Positions 28,001 through 41,513 of a DNA stretch of 64,000 bases are shown piece by piece (the stretch's first letter is position 1; each line of letters starts with the position of its first letter). The stretch is taken from assembly GCA_964034945.1 (NCBI GenBank), contig OZ035961.1:1529501-1593500 (forward strand), given 5' to 3'. A program made the position numbers and the translations under genes. This DNA is from Chrysopilus asiliformis (taxonomy: Eukaryota > Arthropoda > Insecta > Diptera > Rhagionidae). The notes below the pieces were generated by a model that was not told the origin of the DNA, did no database searches, and worked only from the letters and a program-made list of their open reading frames with translations.

Positions 28001-31000
28001 GGCCTTTTTTTATTCTCCGTTGAATTTCTTAATTCAAGGACAGCGAGATCTTGGAATATCAAACTTTTTGAGAAAAAAATATTTCTAATTAAGTACACCA
28101 CACCGACCTAATTGACAGAATCAAAAAGTATAACGGAATTGAAGTAAAAAAGGCTACAAGTGATTTAGAGTTTTGATACTAATTTAATTAAAAAAAAAGT
28201 TGAGCTCGAAAAAAAACGTTAAATAATCTTTTTCAGGAGAGTTCAGTTTAAATCTAATAATTTCGTCGAAATTTAAAAAAAAGGCGAGGTTGAAATTTTG
28301 TAAAAAACTAGTCAAAAGTCATGCTATTCTATGCTTTAGTTTTAGCATTGTATGTTGAATATATCACTATAGAAAAAATCTTAGTTTACTTTTTTCCTTT
28401 AAATCAAGTTTTATTTCCTATAAAAAAAAATTGGTTTTGACCAAAAAAACATGGCGAAAAAACGTTTCCTCCCCCCTCCCAGGGAAAATTCTTGCGGGCG
28501 CCCATAAACACAATATCAAATATAAAAATTTCGTTTATCTTAATACTAGCTTACATGCCCGTCGTTGCCGGGTTAAGTTTTTTCATTTTTTTTTATGGTC
28601 TATGTTGGAGCTAAACTTCAGGCCAATCGGCTCGGCAGTTTCCCTGCGAAAGGGTAACATAGACGAAGAGCTAAGTTTCGAGATCACTTTTCCCCCTCCC
28701 CTTACTCCCCCCACGCCTCGGGCTACTTTTTAATGGGTCTATGTTGGGGCTGGACCCCCGACGAACATCTATGCCAAATTTCAGTCGAATCGGTTCAGTA
28801 GTTTCCCCGCGAAAGAGTAACATAGCGCAAAAACCAAGTTTCGAAATCACTTTACCCCCTCCCCTTACTCCCCCCACCCCTCGCGCTACTTTTCCGTATG
28901 CCTATGTTGGAGCCAGAACTACCACAGATAGTCATGCCAAATTTCAAGTCAATCGGTTCAGCCGCTTTTGCGTGAAAGAGGAACAGACAGACAGACAGAC
29001 AGACACCAACTCATTATGATTTCTAAAAATAATGAATTTGAAAACATTTTTCTGTAGATGTATAGCAAACAAAAGCCTTTGCCACTTGTTGGAATTAAAT
29101 TCAATTAAATTTTAACTTATATTACGTCACAATTTGTTAATATTCAATCGGATATACAATATTATTAATTTGATATCATCAACATTTGCATTATATAAGC
29201 GATTAAATTGCATTGTATGATTTATGTTGTTCAATATATGCGGGATTGACGAGCATGAAAATCACTTGCATAAATGCAATTAAAATTGCAACCAATATCC
29301 CTTATAAGAGTCTCCTTTGTTAAAATCCGATTATTTCGGGTTAAATCATCGCATTTTACACAATCCGATAAGTTTCTATGAAAAAGATGCTCTTTTCATT
29401 ATTATTATGCAATCAATCATTGAACAATCTGTATTTATTCTCATTGAAATCCATTATTCCAATTTAAATGTCATGATAATTTTAATGACATTTTTTTTTT
29501 TGAAAATCGGGATTTTCATACATTCTTCGAGTTCTGCCGGACAGATTTATATTTATTTTAATCGAAAGCAAAAAAATCTGAAAAGTAGTAATTTAATTTT
29601 CCAACTACTATTCATTTGCTTTCAAAGACTAGTGAATCGGGCACTAACAAAAAGAAACGTCACCACATAAAATTAATTGCCACGACTATTAACACATTGA
29701 CTGCCAGACCAATTTTGCAAAAATGTAAGGGAGATGCCAATACATGTAGACGTATGTAGAATGTACGTATGTATGAATGTATGTATGTATGCATGTAGAT
29801 TGTAGACCCAGCTATCGAAAATGATAGCCTTGGCCGCTCATGAATCACAGTGCAAATTTTCACTGGCTATCAAAAATGATAGCCATGGCAGTCAATGTGT
29901 TAATGAGTAATAATCCCATTCTCAATTAATAGAGTACCTTAAAAGTTAATCGATCATTTAAAAACGAGAGCAAAAATATCCGAAGATCCTGTATGCATAG
30001 CTCAATTTTCTTTAAAGCTGTTAGAAAAGTTATTTCCGATTTTTCCCCGTATTTTTAAGACGTAAAAAAAGTTTTAAGACGTAAAAACGCCCATATTCTA
30101 GTAAAAAAAACCTCATACAGAATTTCTGTTGAAATTTTCACGAAGTAATTTAAAAAAAAAATTACAAATAAGGATACCTAGTTATTCGTAACAAAACTCA
30201 TTTTAATAAGTGTGAAAATATACTCAACGAAATTTTCATAAATTTTCTACTCCATTATAAGTTTTTCAAAGAAAGAACTCTTATTCAAAATTATCAATAT
30301 TCTATGCACATAACTTATAATGATAGCTATGACGCCTTTCTTGACGCTGTCATGTGAAAAAATGGGATTATTTTAATAAAACTTTTTATCATATGTGTTG
30401 ATGAGATCCTTTGGGTATAAACGGGAATCCATCATTTCACAAAGCACATATTTTCTAAGTATTAGCCTCATTCCGCCGGAGTTACTGACGATTAATATCA
30501 AAACTTTTCCATAAACGGGTAACTTTTCAATAGCAAAGAGGTACTTACAGCTGTGAAGTTATTGCAAAGGGATTAATATTGTACGCAGCAAGAGTAAAAT
30601 ATCATGAAAAAACATATAAAACATCAAAAGAGAAATTTCATATGCACCCGAGAGTGTAAAAGTTTCTAAGTTATTTTCCACAAGTTCTTCTTTGTTTTGC
30701 TGAAAAAAAACATCAACATTTAATTACATCAGAATAAAAAAGAGAAAACTTTCATCCTATGGCAAACAGAATTTCATATCCTTAAAATTGTATTGACTTC
30801 GACAAGCCAGACAAGGATTCATTATTATAAAATGAACAAAGTGAATTTTCATCATACTTGCCATTTTCTAATTAGAAAAGTGACAAAGACATTTTGGGTC
30901 TGTGGCGAATGAAAACCTCAAAAATAAGAAAAACCATTTACCATCCAGAACAACGCAAAAAATTAATTAAAGGTGATCCCATTAAAAGGAAACCAAAAAA

Positions 31001-34000
31001 TTTATCTGAAGCGAATGACACGCTCTATGGTTCATGGTTAGTTAATAATTTTCTTGAAATCCCAGATTTATTTTTATTTTTATAAAAAATTCCTGTATTT
31101 TTATATTTTTTTTCATCTTTGTTATAAAAAATAATGAGGATAGGAACATAATATATGGTTTGTGATGTACACAAAAACATTGTTTTCATTGTGTCCAAAA
31201 ATAAATTTTATTATTTGGAGATTTGTTTCTGAATTGAACTAAGACGATTCAATTTCACTTGAAAGAATTTTCCAAATTCACGGGCTCGGGCTTTTATTGA
31301 TATCTGAAAGGCAATTATATGGTGATATTTTCAGACTATTAACACAAAAAAAAAGTGGAAAGCAATTCAAAACATTGAAAAATATCTGAAGTGATCAGCA
31401 CATTACGTTCTTATATAAAATCGTCGCTCTTCCCCAATTTACGAGAACACTATAATCCAACGAATAAAATTTTAGTTTATATAAAAATATGATTTTTTTA
31501 CAATAACGGTGAAAGATATCGATTTTAAAAAGCCATTTGCTTACTTCCGGTCAACTGATTTCTACAAAAAATTGATGGATTCGTCCCATTCCAGGACCCA
31601 ACATGCCTGTAAAATTTCAAACTAACAGACTAACAGACTAACAGACTAACAGACTAACAGACTAACAGACTAACAGACTAACAGACTAACAGACTAACAG
31701 ACTAACAGACTAACATACTAACAGACTAACAGACTAACAGACTAACAGACTAACAGACTAACAGACTAACAGACTAACAGACTAACAGACTAACAGACTA
31801 ACAGACTAACAGACTAACAGACTAACAGACTAACAGACTAACAGACTAACAGACTAACAGACTAACAGACTAACAGACTAACAGACTAACAGACTAACAG
31901 ACTAACAGACTAACAGACTAACAGACTAACAGACTAACAGACTAACAGACTAACAGACTAACAGACTAACAGACTAACAGACTAACAGACTAACAGACTA
32001 ACAGACTAACAGACTAACAGACTAACAGACTAACAGACTAACAGACTAACATACTAACAGACTAACAGACTAACAGACTAACAGACTAACAGACTAACAG
32101 ACTAACAGACTAACAGACTAACAGACTAACAGACTAACAGACTAACAGACTAACAGACTAACAGACTAACAGACTAACAGACTAACAGACTAACAGACTA
32201 ACAGACTAACAGACTAACAGACTAACAGACTAACAGACTAACATACTAACAGACTAACAGACTAACAGACTAACAGACTAACAGACTAACAGACTAACAG
32301 ACTAACAGACTAACAGACTAACAGACTAACAGACTAACAGACTAACAGACTAACAGACTAACAGACTAACAGACTAACAGACTAACAGACTAACAGACTA
32401 ACAAACTAACAGACTAACAAACTAACAGACTAACAGACTAACATACTAAGTACTAACAGATTGACAGACAGGAAGAAATTTTTGTAATGATGTACCATGC
32501 GACTCAGGAGTGCTCGACAAGTGTTTTTTAGGCAGAATTAAGAGGTCTAAATTTTTTATGAATACAATTCAATTTGGATCATTTAAGAAATAACTCCAAA
32601 AAAACGCGCTTTTCTCAAAACTATCCAAAATCGGTGACAGAAATAACTCAACCGAAAAATATCAAATATGTAAAAAAAAATTCCCAACAAAATATTTAAA
32701 TATATTTAATTAAATATAAATTCGGTCCCTAGTCATTACCGTTATTTCAAATGTTACAAATTGTAAGAAGCAGTAACATACGAATTTCAGAGTTTTTTTT
32801 AATGATAATTGCCAATGTCATTAAGAAATATTCTACGGAAAATCACAACTTTGGAGGTGTAACTTTGTAAGTGTAGGTGTTTAATATTTTCCCTGTACGA
32901 ATGCCAAGTATTTATATCGAAACATTTTCCCAAACGACATAATTATGTAATTTCACCATTGGCACAGTTATCGTAGACGGAATTTTTGTGTCCAGAATGG
33001 TATGTATATTTGTATAGCTTTTAGGCAAAAATATTATACCCTCATTCTTGTATTAAACCTAAGGCAAACAAATAAGACGATATCGAATGAAATTGAACAG
33101 ACGTTGCTGTTTCGGAAAAGATTCTATGGACATAATTACCGAACGTTTATTTTTATTTGCCAAGGCTACACCATTATCCTCAATGAACAGCAAACTGGCA
33201 AATAAAATTTGAACGGCGGCCATCAGGATCGTTTTGCAACCATCATCACAAATTTTTTTTTCTGAAAATTTCTTAAATCCCTGTCTTATGTGCCGTTTTC
33301 TGTATTTATGTTTTTTAATTCACTCATTATGTCAATTTAAGGTGCTTGTTATCTTGTTTTCACAACTAATCCCGTTTACGTCAATGGCTTAATAATTGGT
33401 ACTAATCATGCAGATACCCCAGTGGGTAATTTGGATGTCGTTGGCGTAAGATGGAAAATCTTTTCCAATTCCGGGGAACTTTTCCTAAATTTTGTCATTT
33501 TATTTGTATTGTTCATCTAGCAATTTCAGTTCATTATCAGCAGGTGCTATACATAACATAAACATTATCTACTCGTTTCTATCCGTTTATTTCTTATCAC
33601 AATTATTTAAATTAGCTCATTTCATTCCACTCATTTCAGTCTAAAAATAATTAGGATACATTAATGTTTCGTTTTCAGCAACAAAAAAAAAACCAACATT
33701 TTAAAATTAAACTTTTTACCAACGTTACCATGATTAGCTTTCTACTGACGACTTTAAGGCAATGGGGATGCAGAATTCTTACTCCAGCCAACGTCAAAAG
33801 TAAAAAGTTTTATATAAATTTCTTTGATGCTTGGAGTTAGGGTGAAACCACCAAATCGAAATTATAAATCCCTGGAATATTTCTATCTTTAGAAAGGTCT
33901 TTCTTAATCTAACTGATTTTTTGAACGCAAAAATTATCTACGATATTTTTAGAAGGAGAAAAACATGAAAGCTACCAGGAAAACTAGTTTTATGAAAATT

Positions 34001-37000
34001 AGAAAGACTGAAAAAATGTATAATTATAACCTGTAGACACCCATACTGTTTTAATGAAATTTCAATAAAAACCAATAAGTCGGTGGCTCTTTTCTCGAAA
34101 TTACAGTATTACAGTGTACTGTGTATTCAAGGCTTTTTTAACGAGCCAGCCATTATTATTCTGTGGCGCTAAATATCCGATTTTTAGATCAGTTTGCAAA
34201 AAACATGAGTTTTTTCCCAATAAAAGGCAGGTTTACAAACATCCCAAGTAACACCAATGGTCGTAAAGTGGTTGTTACAACCATATAAGCACGATATTAA
34301 AGTCCCGATGACCACTTTACGACCTTCTGTGCTCCTTGGGATGAGTCTGGCAGTTAAATTAGAGGTGGTGGTGTTGTTGATGGTTGGTGGTCGCAGGGTG
34401 GCGGTGGTAGAGTTCTGTCGGAAATCGGAAGATACGTCCGACATAATGCTACATTTACACGAATGACAAATTTGTCATTTTTTTCTTGTCATTATGTTAA
34501 TTCCCGTGTAAATGGCATAATTTTTGTAATTTTTTCTGTCAGAAAATGTCAATCTCTCATAAAAGAATGAACTTGTCCATTCTTTTATGCCAGATTGTCA
34601 TTCGTAAAAACGCAATATTAGTTATGACAAACGTTGAATACTAAAGTTGTCATAACTAATATTGCGTTTGCACGAATGACAATCTGGCATAAAAGAATGG
34701 TCAAGTTCATTCTTTTATGAGAGATTGACATTTTCTGACAGAAAAAATTACAAAAATTATGCCATTTACACGGGAATTAACATAATGACAAGAAAAAAAT
34801 GACAAATTTGTCATTCGTGTAAATGTAGCATAACTTCCAACGCCGGAACCGACGTTTGGTGGAATTTGTACGGACATTTGTATGAAATTGTTGACATTAC
34901 TTCGGAACGCACGCCTCCCGCGTCTCTAGCCCCTTATGAAATGTTGCCCCAGGTATATTTTTATGCATATCGCCAAATATTTTCGTTTAAGCGAATGTCA
35001 AAAAATTGCTTCAACTTTTTTTCGAATGAATTTTTGTCACAACCGTTTCAACTTTTCATATAGCATGTATTATGATCAATTGCAGCGTTTCTCATGTTTT
35101 TTATAACATTGCAATTGAATCATAAAATTTTGGTTTTGTTTCCAACATTTTGAAAGTGAAATACAAGCAAAAGACAGACCAGAAATTCTATGCGCTACGG
35201 ACAACATTGTGTAAATGTTTTGCAAACCCCTTAATATTTTCAACTGGTTTATTTTCCCGTCAATAAACGCTTCTTACTAAAATTGATTGCAAGAAATAAT
35301 AGAATATCTAAAATATTTAGGAATTTCTTGATATTTGTGAAAATACTGTAAACATTAATTTTCATTAGACCTTTTAAACAATTCCAATATCCAGGTTCAA
35401 TAACGCGGACCATTTAATATTGTTCTTCCGGAACGCTTAATAACATTTTTTACAACATAGTGGATTTCGAGGGATCTTCCCCAGAACAACAACAACAACA
35501 ACAAAAAAGGAATGCGTTAAGAACCCTCTTTGGATGGGTCAAATTCTCTATTAAACCATGTGTAGGCGTAAGGCCTGTTGTTTCCATCGTGAAAATGAAA
35601 GTAGCGAAAAAATATCCTTCCGCCCGAAACTCACTTGAATTAAAATTGATCCGAGGAAATCAAGTTAGCTACAGCAAACCACGCCATTCGTTTCTGCATA
35701 AATACAGAAATAATGTGTAAAAATAGGAGAATCTTTTGGGATATTTTTCTACTCAATTTTATAAGAGGGTAGATTTTCGTCTAAATTTATGCCTTCAAAA
35801 GTAAATTTCATTTAATGATATGATTTTGGTGAACGTTCCTAACTCGCACATAGTTTCAGCGAGCTGGATGTCATGGAAACTCAAGCAAGGATGAAATTGG
35901 ATGGGATGTCTCTACGTTGTTTTTTTTATTTTTCGCTCCGCTGAAAATAATTACGAAAATGGTACAAAAATTTTATTCATCTTCATAAAAGCACTCAAAT
36001 AATTGCCCTATTTAGTCTAATGTTCACCTCTATAAAAAGTGATTTTTCTTTCTTTATTTCGTCAACCTTATTTTCGACAAATATGGATATTGTATAAAAA
36101 CAATATGTCGCAACGTGAAAATAAAACGAACACAGAACGGAATTATAACTATAAGAAGATTTTCGACCATTTATGGTATGTAATAAAGTTTTATTGATAT
36201 ATTACACAACGAAAAAAAAAATGTAGGTATATAAAGGAATCAGAATCGAATAATAAAATAATAGAATTGAATATCTTCCAATCATTTGTCTCAAATATCC
36301 ATCTGACGTTGCCTGAAAATCCTGTTTTTCACGATCTTCTTTTTGCTTTCGAAATCTCTTTTCCTATAAGATATTTTACTGATGTAATCAATTGTTTATT
36401 TGGTCATAATATAAGCATTTAATTGGTTTTGTTCTAAAAAAAACATACTTCATATGTTACACTTACAGCTGCTGTTAATCGTTTTTTCTATGTGTTTTAA
36501 TAAAAATTTTCACGTCATTTCACACCATTTTTTGTATTTTGTGAGTATTTTTGGACTAATTTTTGATTGATGAATTGTATCAAGTACTTTGTTATTTGAT
36601 TTATGGATTTCATAGTTATGACGTTGCTCAAAATGGTCGCAAAAAAAGTCCATTCAATGTATTTTCGAAACAATACTCGTATATAAAAATGAAGATAATT
36701 TAGTGATTCGGTTATTAATATTATGGATGTCATATCGGGTAATCGATATTATACGCAATTCGTTATATTCCCACACGTTATTCATCAATATCAATTTATA
36801 TTTCATTGGAAAAATTGCCCAAAGGCCTCATTTATTTATAGCATTGTATTTACACTTTGTTATGACCGAATTTTGTGGTTTTCATTTATTGAAAACATAG
36901 CTTTATCCGCCAAGTGGTGAGATGATACCTATCTTTTTTTTTTATTTTTTACAAATTTCTGGAAAACGGTTAATTTGTATAAAAAAATGTTTTGACTAAA

Positions 37001-39795
37001 AGTGTTAGAGCCACCGCACACGGTTCATCTCGTCGCGGCAACTTCTGGTCCTCAAAGGCCGGTTTCCCACTTGTCCTATTTGCGCTTCGTCAAACGGGTT
37101 GATCCATGCCTTCGCGTTCCCATTGCTCTTGTTTACTTCGTTCTTCAAAAGAATATCTATACACCTCATTGCAATGTGTGCGTGTCACGCAAGAACATTT
37201 TTCTAGTTGATCCGAACAGAAAACCAGTAGCTTATTTATGTGTGCGTTTCCTCAAAGTTGCGCCGAGGTTTCGAGCGGCGTATTTCCCCAGTCGTCTCCG
37301 ATTACCCCTGGCCCGAAAAACTGGAGTAAATCCACCCGTTTGAGGACTAGTGGGAAACCGGTCAAAATGCCTTTCCGACGTATACGCTTCTCGACTTTTA
37401 GTAGGAAAAACTTGTGTACAACAATCATGTGTGTGTGGTTCTCATATATGTGTTGTATTTCCAGCTCATTCCCTTTCTAGCTAGCACCGAGGCAACATCA
37501 ATTGCCACAATAGAAACTGCCAACAATCGAAGAATAAGGACTGGTAATTTGTTATGGCATTTACCCTTTCCTACCTACCTGAAAAATAAAACTACCTGGA
37601 ACTGGTATTTCATTATTTGCATTCAATTTTTGTTTGTTTGGGATATGTTTATGAGTCGGTGGCTAAGCACCGACTGCCTCCATGAAATTACGCACACATG
37701 CATGCTGCTGACGTGCTACACGAGCGACTTCGTTTGTGTGCGTAAAAGAAGACGTGAAGAACACTTTTCGCGTAGTATTACACACGGCAACAGGTAAAGA
37801 TACTTCCCAAGATCTTTACCTGCTGACGGTCAGAACGAAAATGATTTCTGGCTACTACTTTTCCCAAACCGGTTTACATGGTTTGCATGTATGCAGACTG
37901 CCGATAAGCCATGATTTCGAGTGGCAACTTTTCCCTCCTCAGTCGTTTCTCCCAAAAATCGGCTTAAGTAAAGCAGGGTTTAGACGAGACAAGTAACTTG
38001 CGGCAATTAGACGTAAATACACGCGATTTGACCTAGTGTGCGACGCTCGCATATGTGTGAGAATACTTGCCGCTCTCTCGAAAATAATAAAATAGCTATT
38101 TTTGTGGCAAGTAAAACCAATACAAGAACATGGAACCGCGTACAAATGAAGTGGTTTTATGTGTGTGTGTTTCGGTTCATTTTATATTTGCTGCTTTGCC
38201 AGAAAACGTCGTAACATTTTAAGGAAAAAACGACACGGATATAAAAAACTCGTCGGCAACAAACAGTTTCAGGTCGAAATTCGCAAATTTTTCCACAAAA
38301 AAGAGTCGTGATATTTTTTCTCAGAAAATTTTAGGTTATGTTTTCCTTCGGCTGTCATTCTACTTGAAATGATTTACTTGAAACGTGTAAACTAAGCAAA
38401 CTACTTGCCTCTCTTTACTTGCCGCAAGTTACTTGCTGTGTATAAACCCTGCTTAAGCCCGAAAGTTGCCGTGTGTAATACCACGCTTCGCGCTAGATTA
38501 CACACGGCAATTTTCCGGCTTACTTAAGCCGATTTTTGGGAGAAACGACTGAGGAGGGAAAAGTTGCCACTCAAAATCATGGCTTATCGACAATCTGCAT
38601 ACATGCAAAGCGTGTGAACCGGTTTGGGAAAAGTAGTAGGCAGAAATCATTTTCGTTCTGACCGTCAGCAGGTAAACATCTTGGAAAGTATATGAGCAGC
38701 AGCAATTTCAATGGTTTGAGGCCACACACACCCATGTAAACTTGTGTAGCATATGCAAACAGGATTGGCTTATTTAAGCCACAAGTGTAAGCACATTGGC
38801 TTATTAAGCCCAAAAGTTGCCGGCTTACTTAAGCCAAATGTAATCTGGGCCTTCGAGTGGCGACTTTTCCCCTCTTGCCGCACTCGTTTCTTTCCTACAA
38901 TTTGGTAAAGTTGCGGCATGCTGATGCCCGAAAGTTGAAACGTGTACGCCCATACTTAAGAATATGATTCTGACACTGACATACATCAAAATTCAATCGG
39001 CCCACCACTTTTCCCCTCTCCTATACAATTCGGAAAGAGTTTTGCAATCACCGAATGGTCTGAGATTCTTCTCCTGTTGCTAAAAAGCTCACAGCAATAT
39101 TTCTTTAAAAACGACTCATTAGTTTTTGAGAAAAGTTCGTTTTAAAATAAAATATAGGATATATTTAAATTTATGAAATTGTCCATATCTCCAAATTGGT
39201 GACAAACGGATTTTGAGATTTGGAATCAGCAGGCCGAAATCTTTAAGAAATAGCTACTGGATATTAGGAAACTAAAACCTTGTTGTCTAGTGTATTTTTA
39301 TACCCGTATGGTGAAACCAAAGGGTATATTAGATTTGCCTTACCGTTTGTAACGCCAAGATCCCGTCATCACACAAAAAAATGAATTACACCAGTGTGTT
39401 TAGAATGATAAACATAACAAAAGCTATAATTGCCAATCTGGCAATCATTGGAGACCCGTATGGTGATATTCGTATCAAAATTCGAACAGTTGTACCAAAA
39501 TTCCACTTTGAAGTCAAACTTTCCAATAAGATTTTTTAAAATTTATTCCAATCGGATTTTGATGTATGGGAGTTTTATGTAAAATCATATCCTAAATAAC
39601 TTTTGTTCTTAGACTTTTTTGATAAGATGCACCGTTTTCGAGATATTCACAAAAACCGTTTTCGTTCGTATGGGGGGTACCCCCCCTAATGGTCCATTTT
39701 TGCCCATTAACGAACTTAGCCTCGCATTTTACGAAAAACGGATCTGCGCAAAATTTCAAGTCTCTAGCTCAATCCGTGCGCCCGCAATCCGCGCC

Positions 39796-39826
<31 letters not shown>

Positions 39827-41466
39827 GACAGACAGACGGACGGACAGACAGACGGACAGACAGACAGACGGACGGACATGCAGAAATTAATTATTTTTAT
39901 CATTCTAAACACACTGGTGTAATTCATTTTTATGTGTGATGACGGGATCTTGGCGTTACAAACGGTAAGGCAAAGTTAATATACCCTTTGGTTTCACCAT
40001 ACGGGTATAAAAATAATTAATTTCTGCATGTCCGTCCGTCCGTCTGTCTGTCTGTCTGTCCGTCCGTCTGTCTGTCCGTCCGTGGCGCTGATTGCGAGCG
40101 CACGGATTGAGCTAGAGACTTTAAATTTTGCGCAGGTCCAAAAATGGACCATTAGGGGGGGTACCCCCCATACGAATGAAAACTTTTTTTCTGAATATCT
40201 CAAAAACGATGCATTTTATCAAAGAAGTCCAAGAACAAACGTTATTTAGGATATGATTCTACATAAAATTCCCATACATCAAAATCCGATTGGAATACAT
40301 TTTAAAATCTTATTGGAAAGTTTGACTTCAAAGTGAAATTTTGGTACAACTGTTCGAATTTTGATACGAATATCACCATACGGGTTTTCAATAATTGCCA
40401 GATTGGCAATTATAGCTTTTGTTATGTTTTTGAAGATAATTGAATCACAAATTCTGAATTTTCTGTCTATCTAATTTTGAAATAAACACAACGTTTAACA
40501 TTTGGATTAATGCCGATTAGTATTCCATTCTAAATACCAATTATACTTTTACAGTCGAATAATCGCTATAATATGTCGAGTAACAACAAATAACAAACCA
40601 TTAACATTTTACTCAATGAAAAAGAAAAGCAAAAACAAATTAGCTACTTAAAATTTTTGACGACTTATCTAGACTTATCAAGATGTTAACGTAATTAAAA
40701 TATTGAAAAGTTAAAAGAAAGACAAAAAGTTAGAAGAATTTACCAAAGTAAGAAAAACATATAAAAACTTTCTTTTACATAAAAAAAAAACATTTCTCAA
40801 ATACTTTTCAGGTTTTTACATGGATTTTCTCTGATGTCCCTGGTTTTATCTTCTGTCCCTTTACAAGTATTACGTGCACCAAAATCTCCATAGACCGCTA
40901 TAAAAATTATGAAAAGCTCAAGAAAGAAACATGACTCAGCAAAAGAAAAAGAATGCAATAAAAATCCGTACAACATCATTAAAATTGTTTTGTACGGGAA
41001 ATACAAGAGTTTACGAAACTGCTTCTATCTTTGCATAATTTTCTTAACTTTGCTTTTGAATTTAAATTGAGGCCGAAAAAGAAAAAAAGAATTCGCTATA
41101 AAAGTAAAGATATCTACGGGAAGAAGACTTCGATGGAAGCTAATTAAAGGGTGAAAAAAGTTTGAGAAATAAAATTCGAATTTTATTGAAAAAGGTTAGC
41201 TTCATGAATAAATACGACCGAACTTAGCAAAAAGTTGACCCGTGTAAATTCTAACCCTTCGTAAATATATCTTCAATCACGGTCAAGGAGCTCTCATCGT
41301 TCAGTGAATTCAATTATAATAATCAAAGAAAAGGTAATATTTTGCGATTTAGCATTATATGAATTCCCAAAGTTTAGTAATTCTATAAAATTTGTCACGC
41401 TAACTTAGGCTATTCAAATCGTTAATCATACTAATACTAATATACTAATATATAAAAATGAGTTGG

Positions 41467-41513
<47 letters not shown>

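Larger units (their letters stand above)
37000..38960. mobile_element. Fold-back element F, second copy, carrying nested MITEs
   Basis: Its left end (CATCTCGTCGCGGCAACTT) and right end (GTGTACGCCCATACTTAAG) match the uninterrupted copy at 16126-16839. It is broken by an insertion at 37057-37361 and another at 37771-38851; the latter itself holds one at 37972-38453. The internal stretch 37400-37730 differs from the first copy. Confidence 0.7.

Noticed and set aside
31621..32460. Regular repeat array that might suggest a CRISPR
   Set aside because: The 8-bp unit is contiguous with no spacers and sits in a eukaryotic intron; it is a simple tandem repeat.
35460..35720. 86-codon glutamine-rich frame as a gene
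   Set aside because: The glutamines derive from a short CAA/CAG repeat and there is no domain, splice evidence or homologue recognised.
37002..37343. 113-codon frame as a gene
   Set aside because: It crosses the junction of element F and nested MITE M1, so it is a product of insertion.
39619..40249. Frames rich in [10 protein letters not shown] and [10 protein letters not shown]
   Set aside because: They are translations of the CAGACAGACGGACGG microsatellite on both strands of the compound palindrome.
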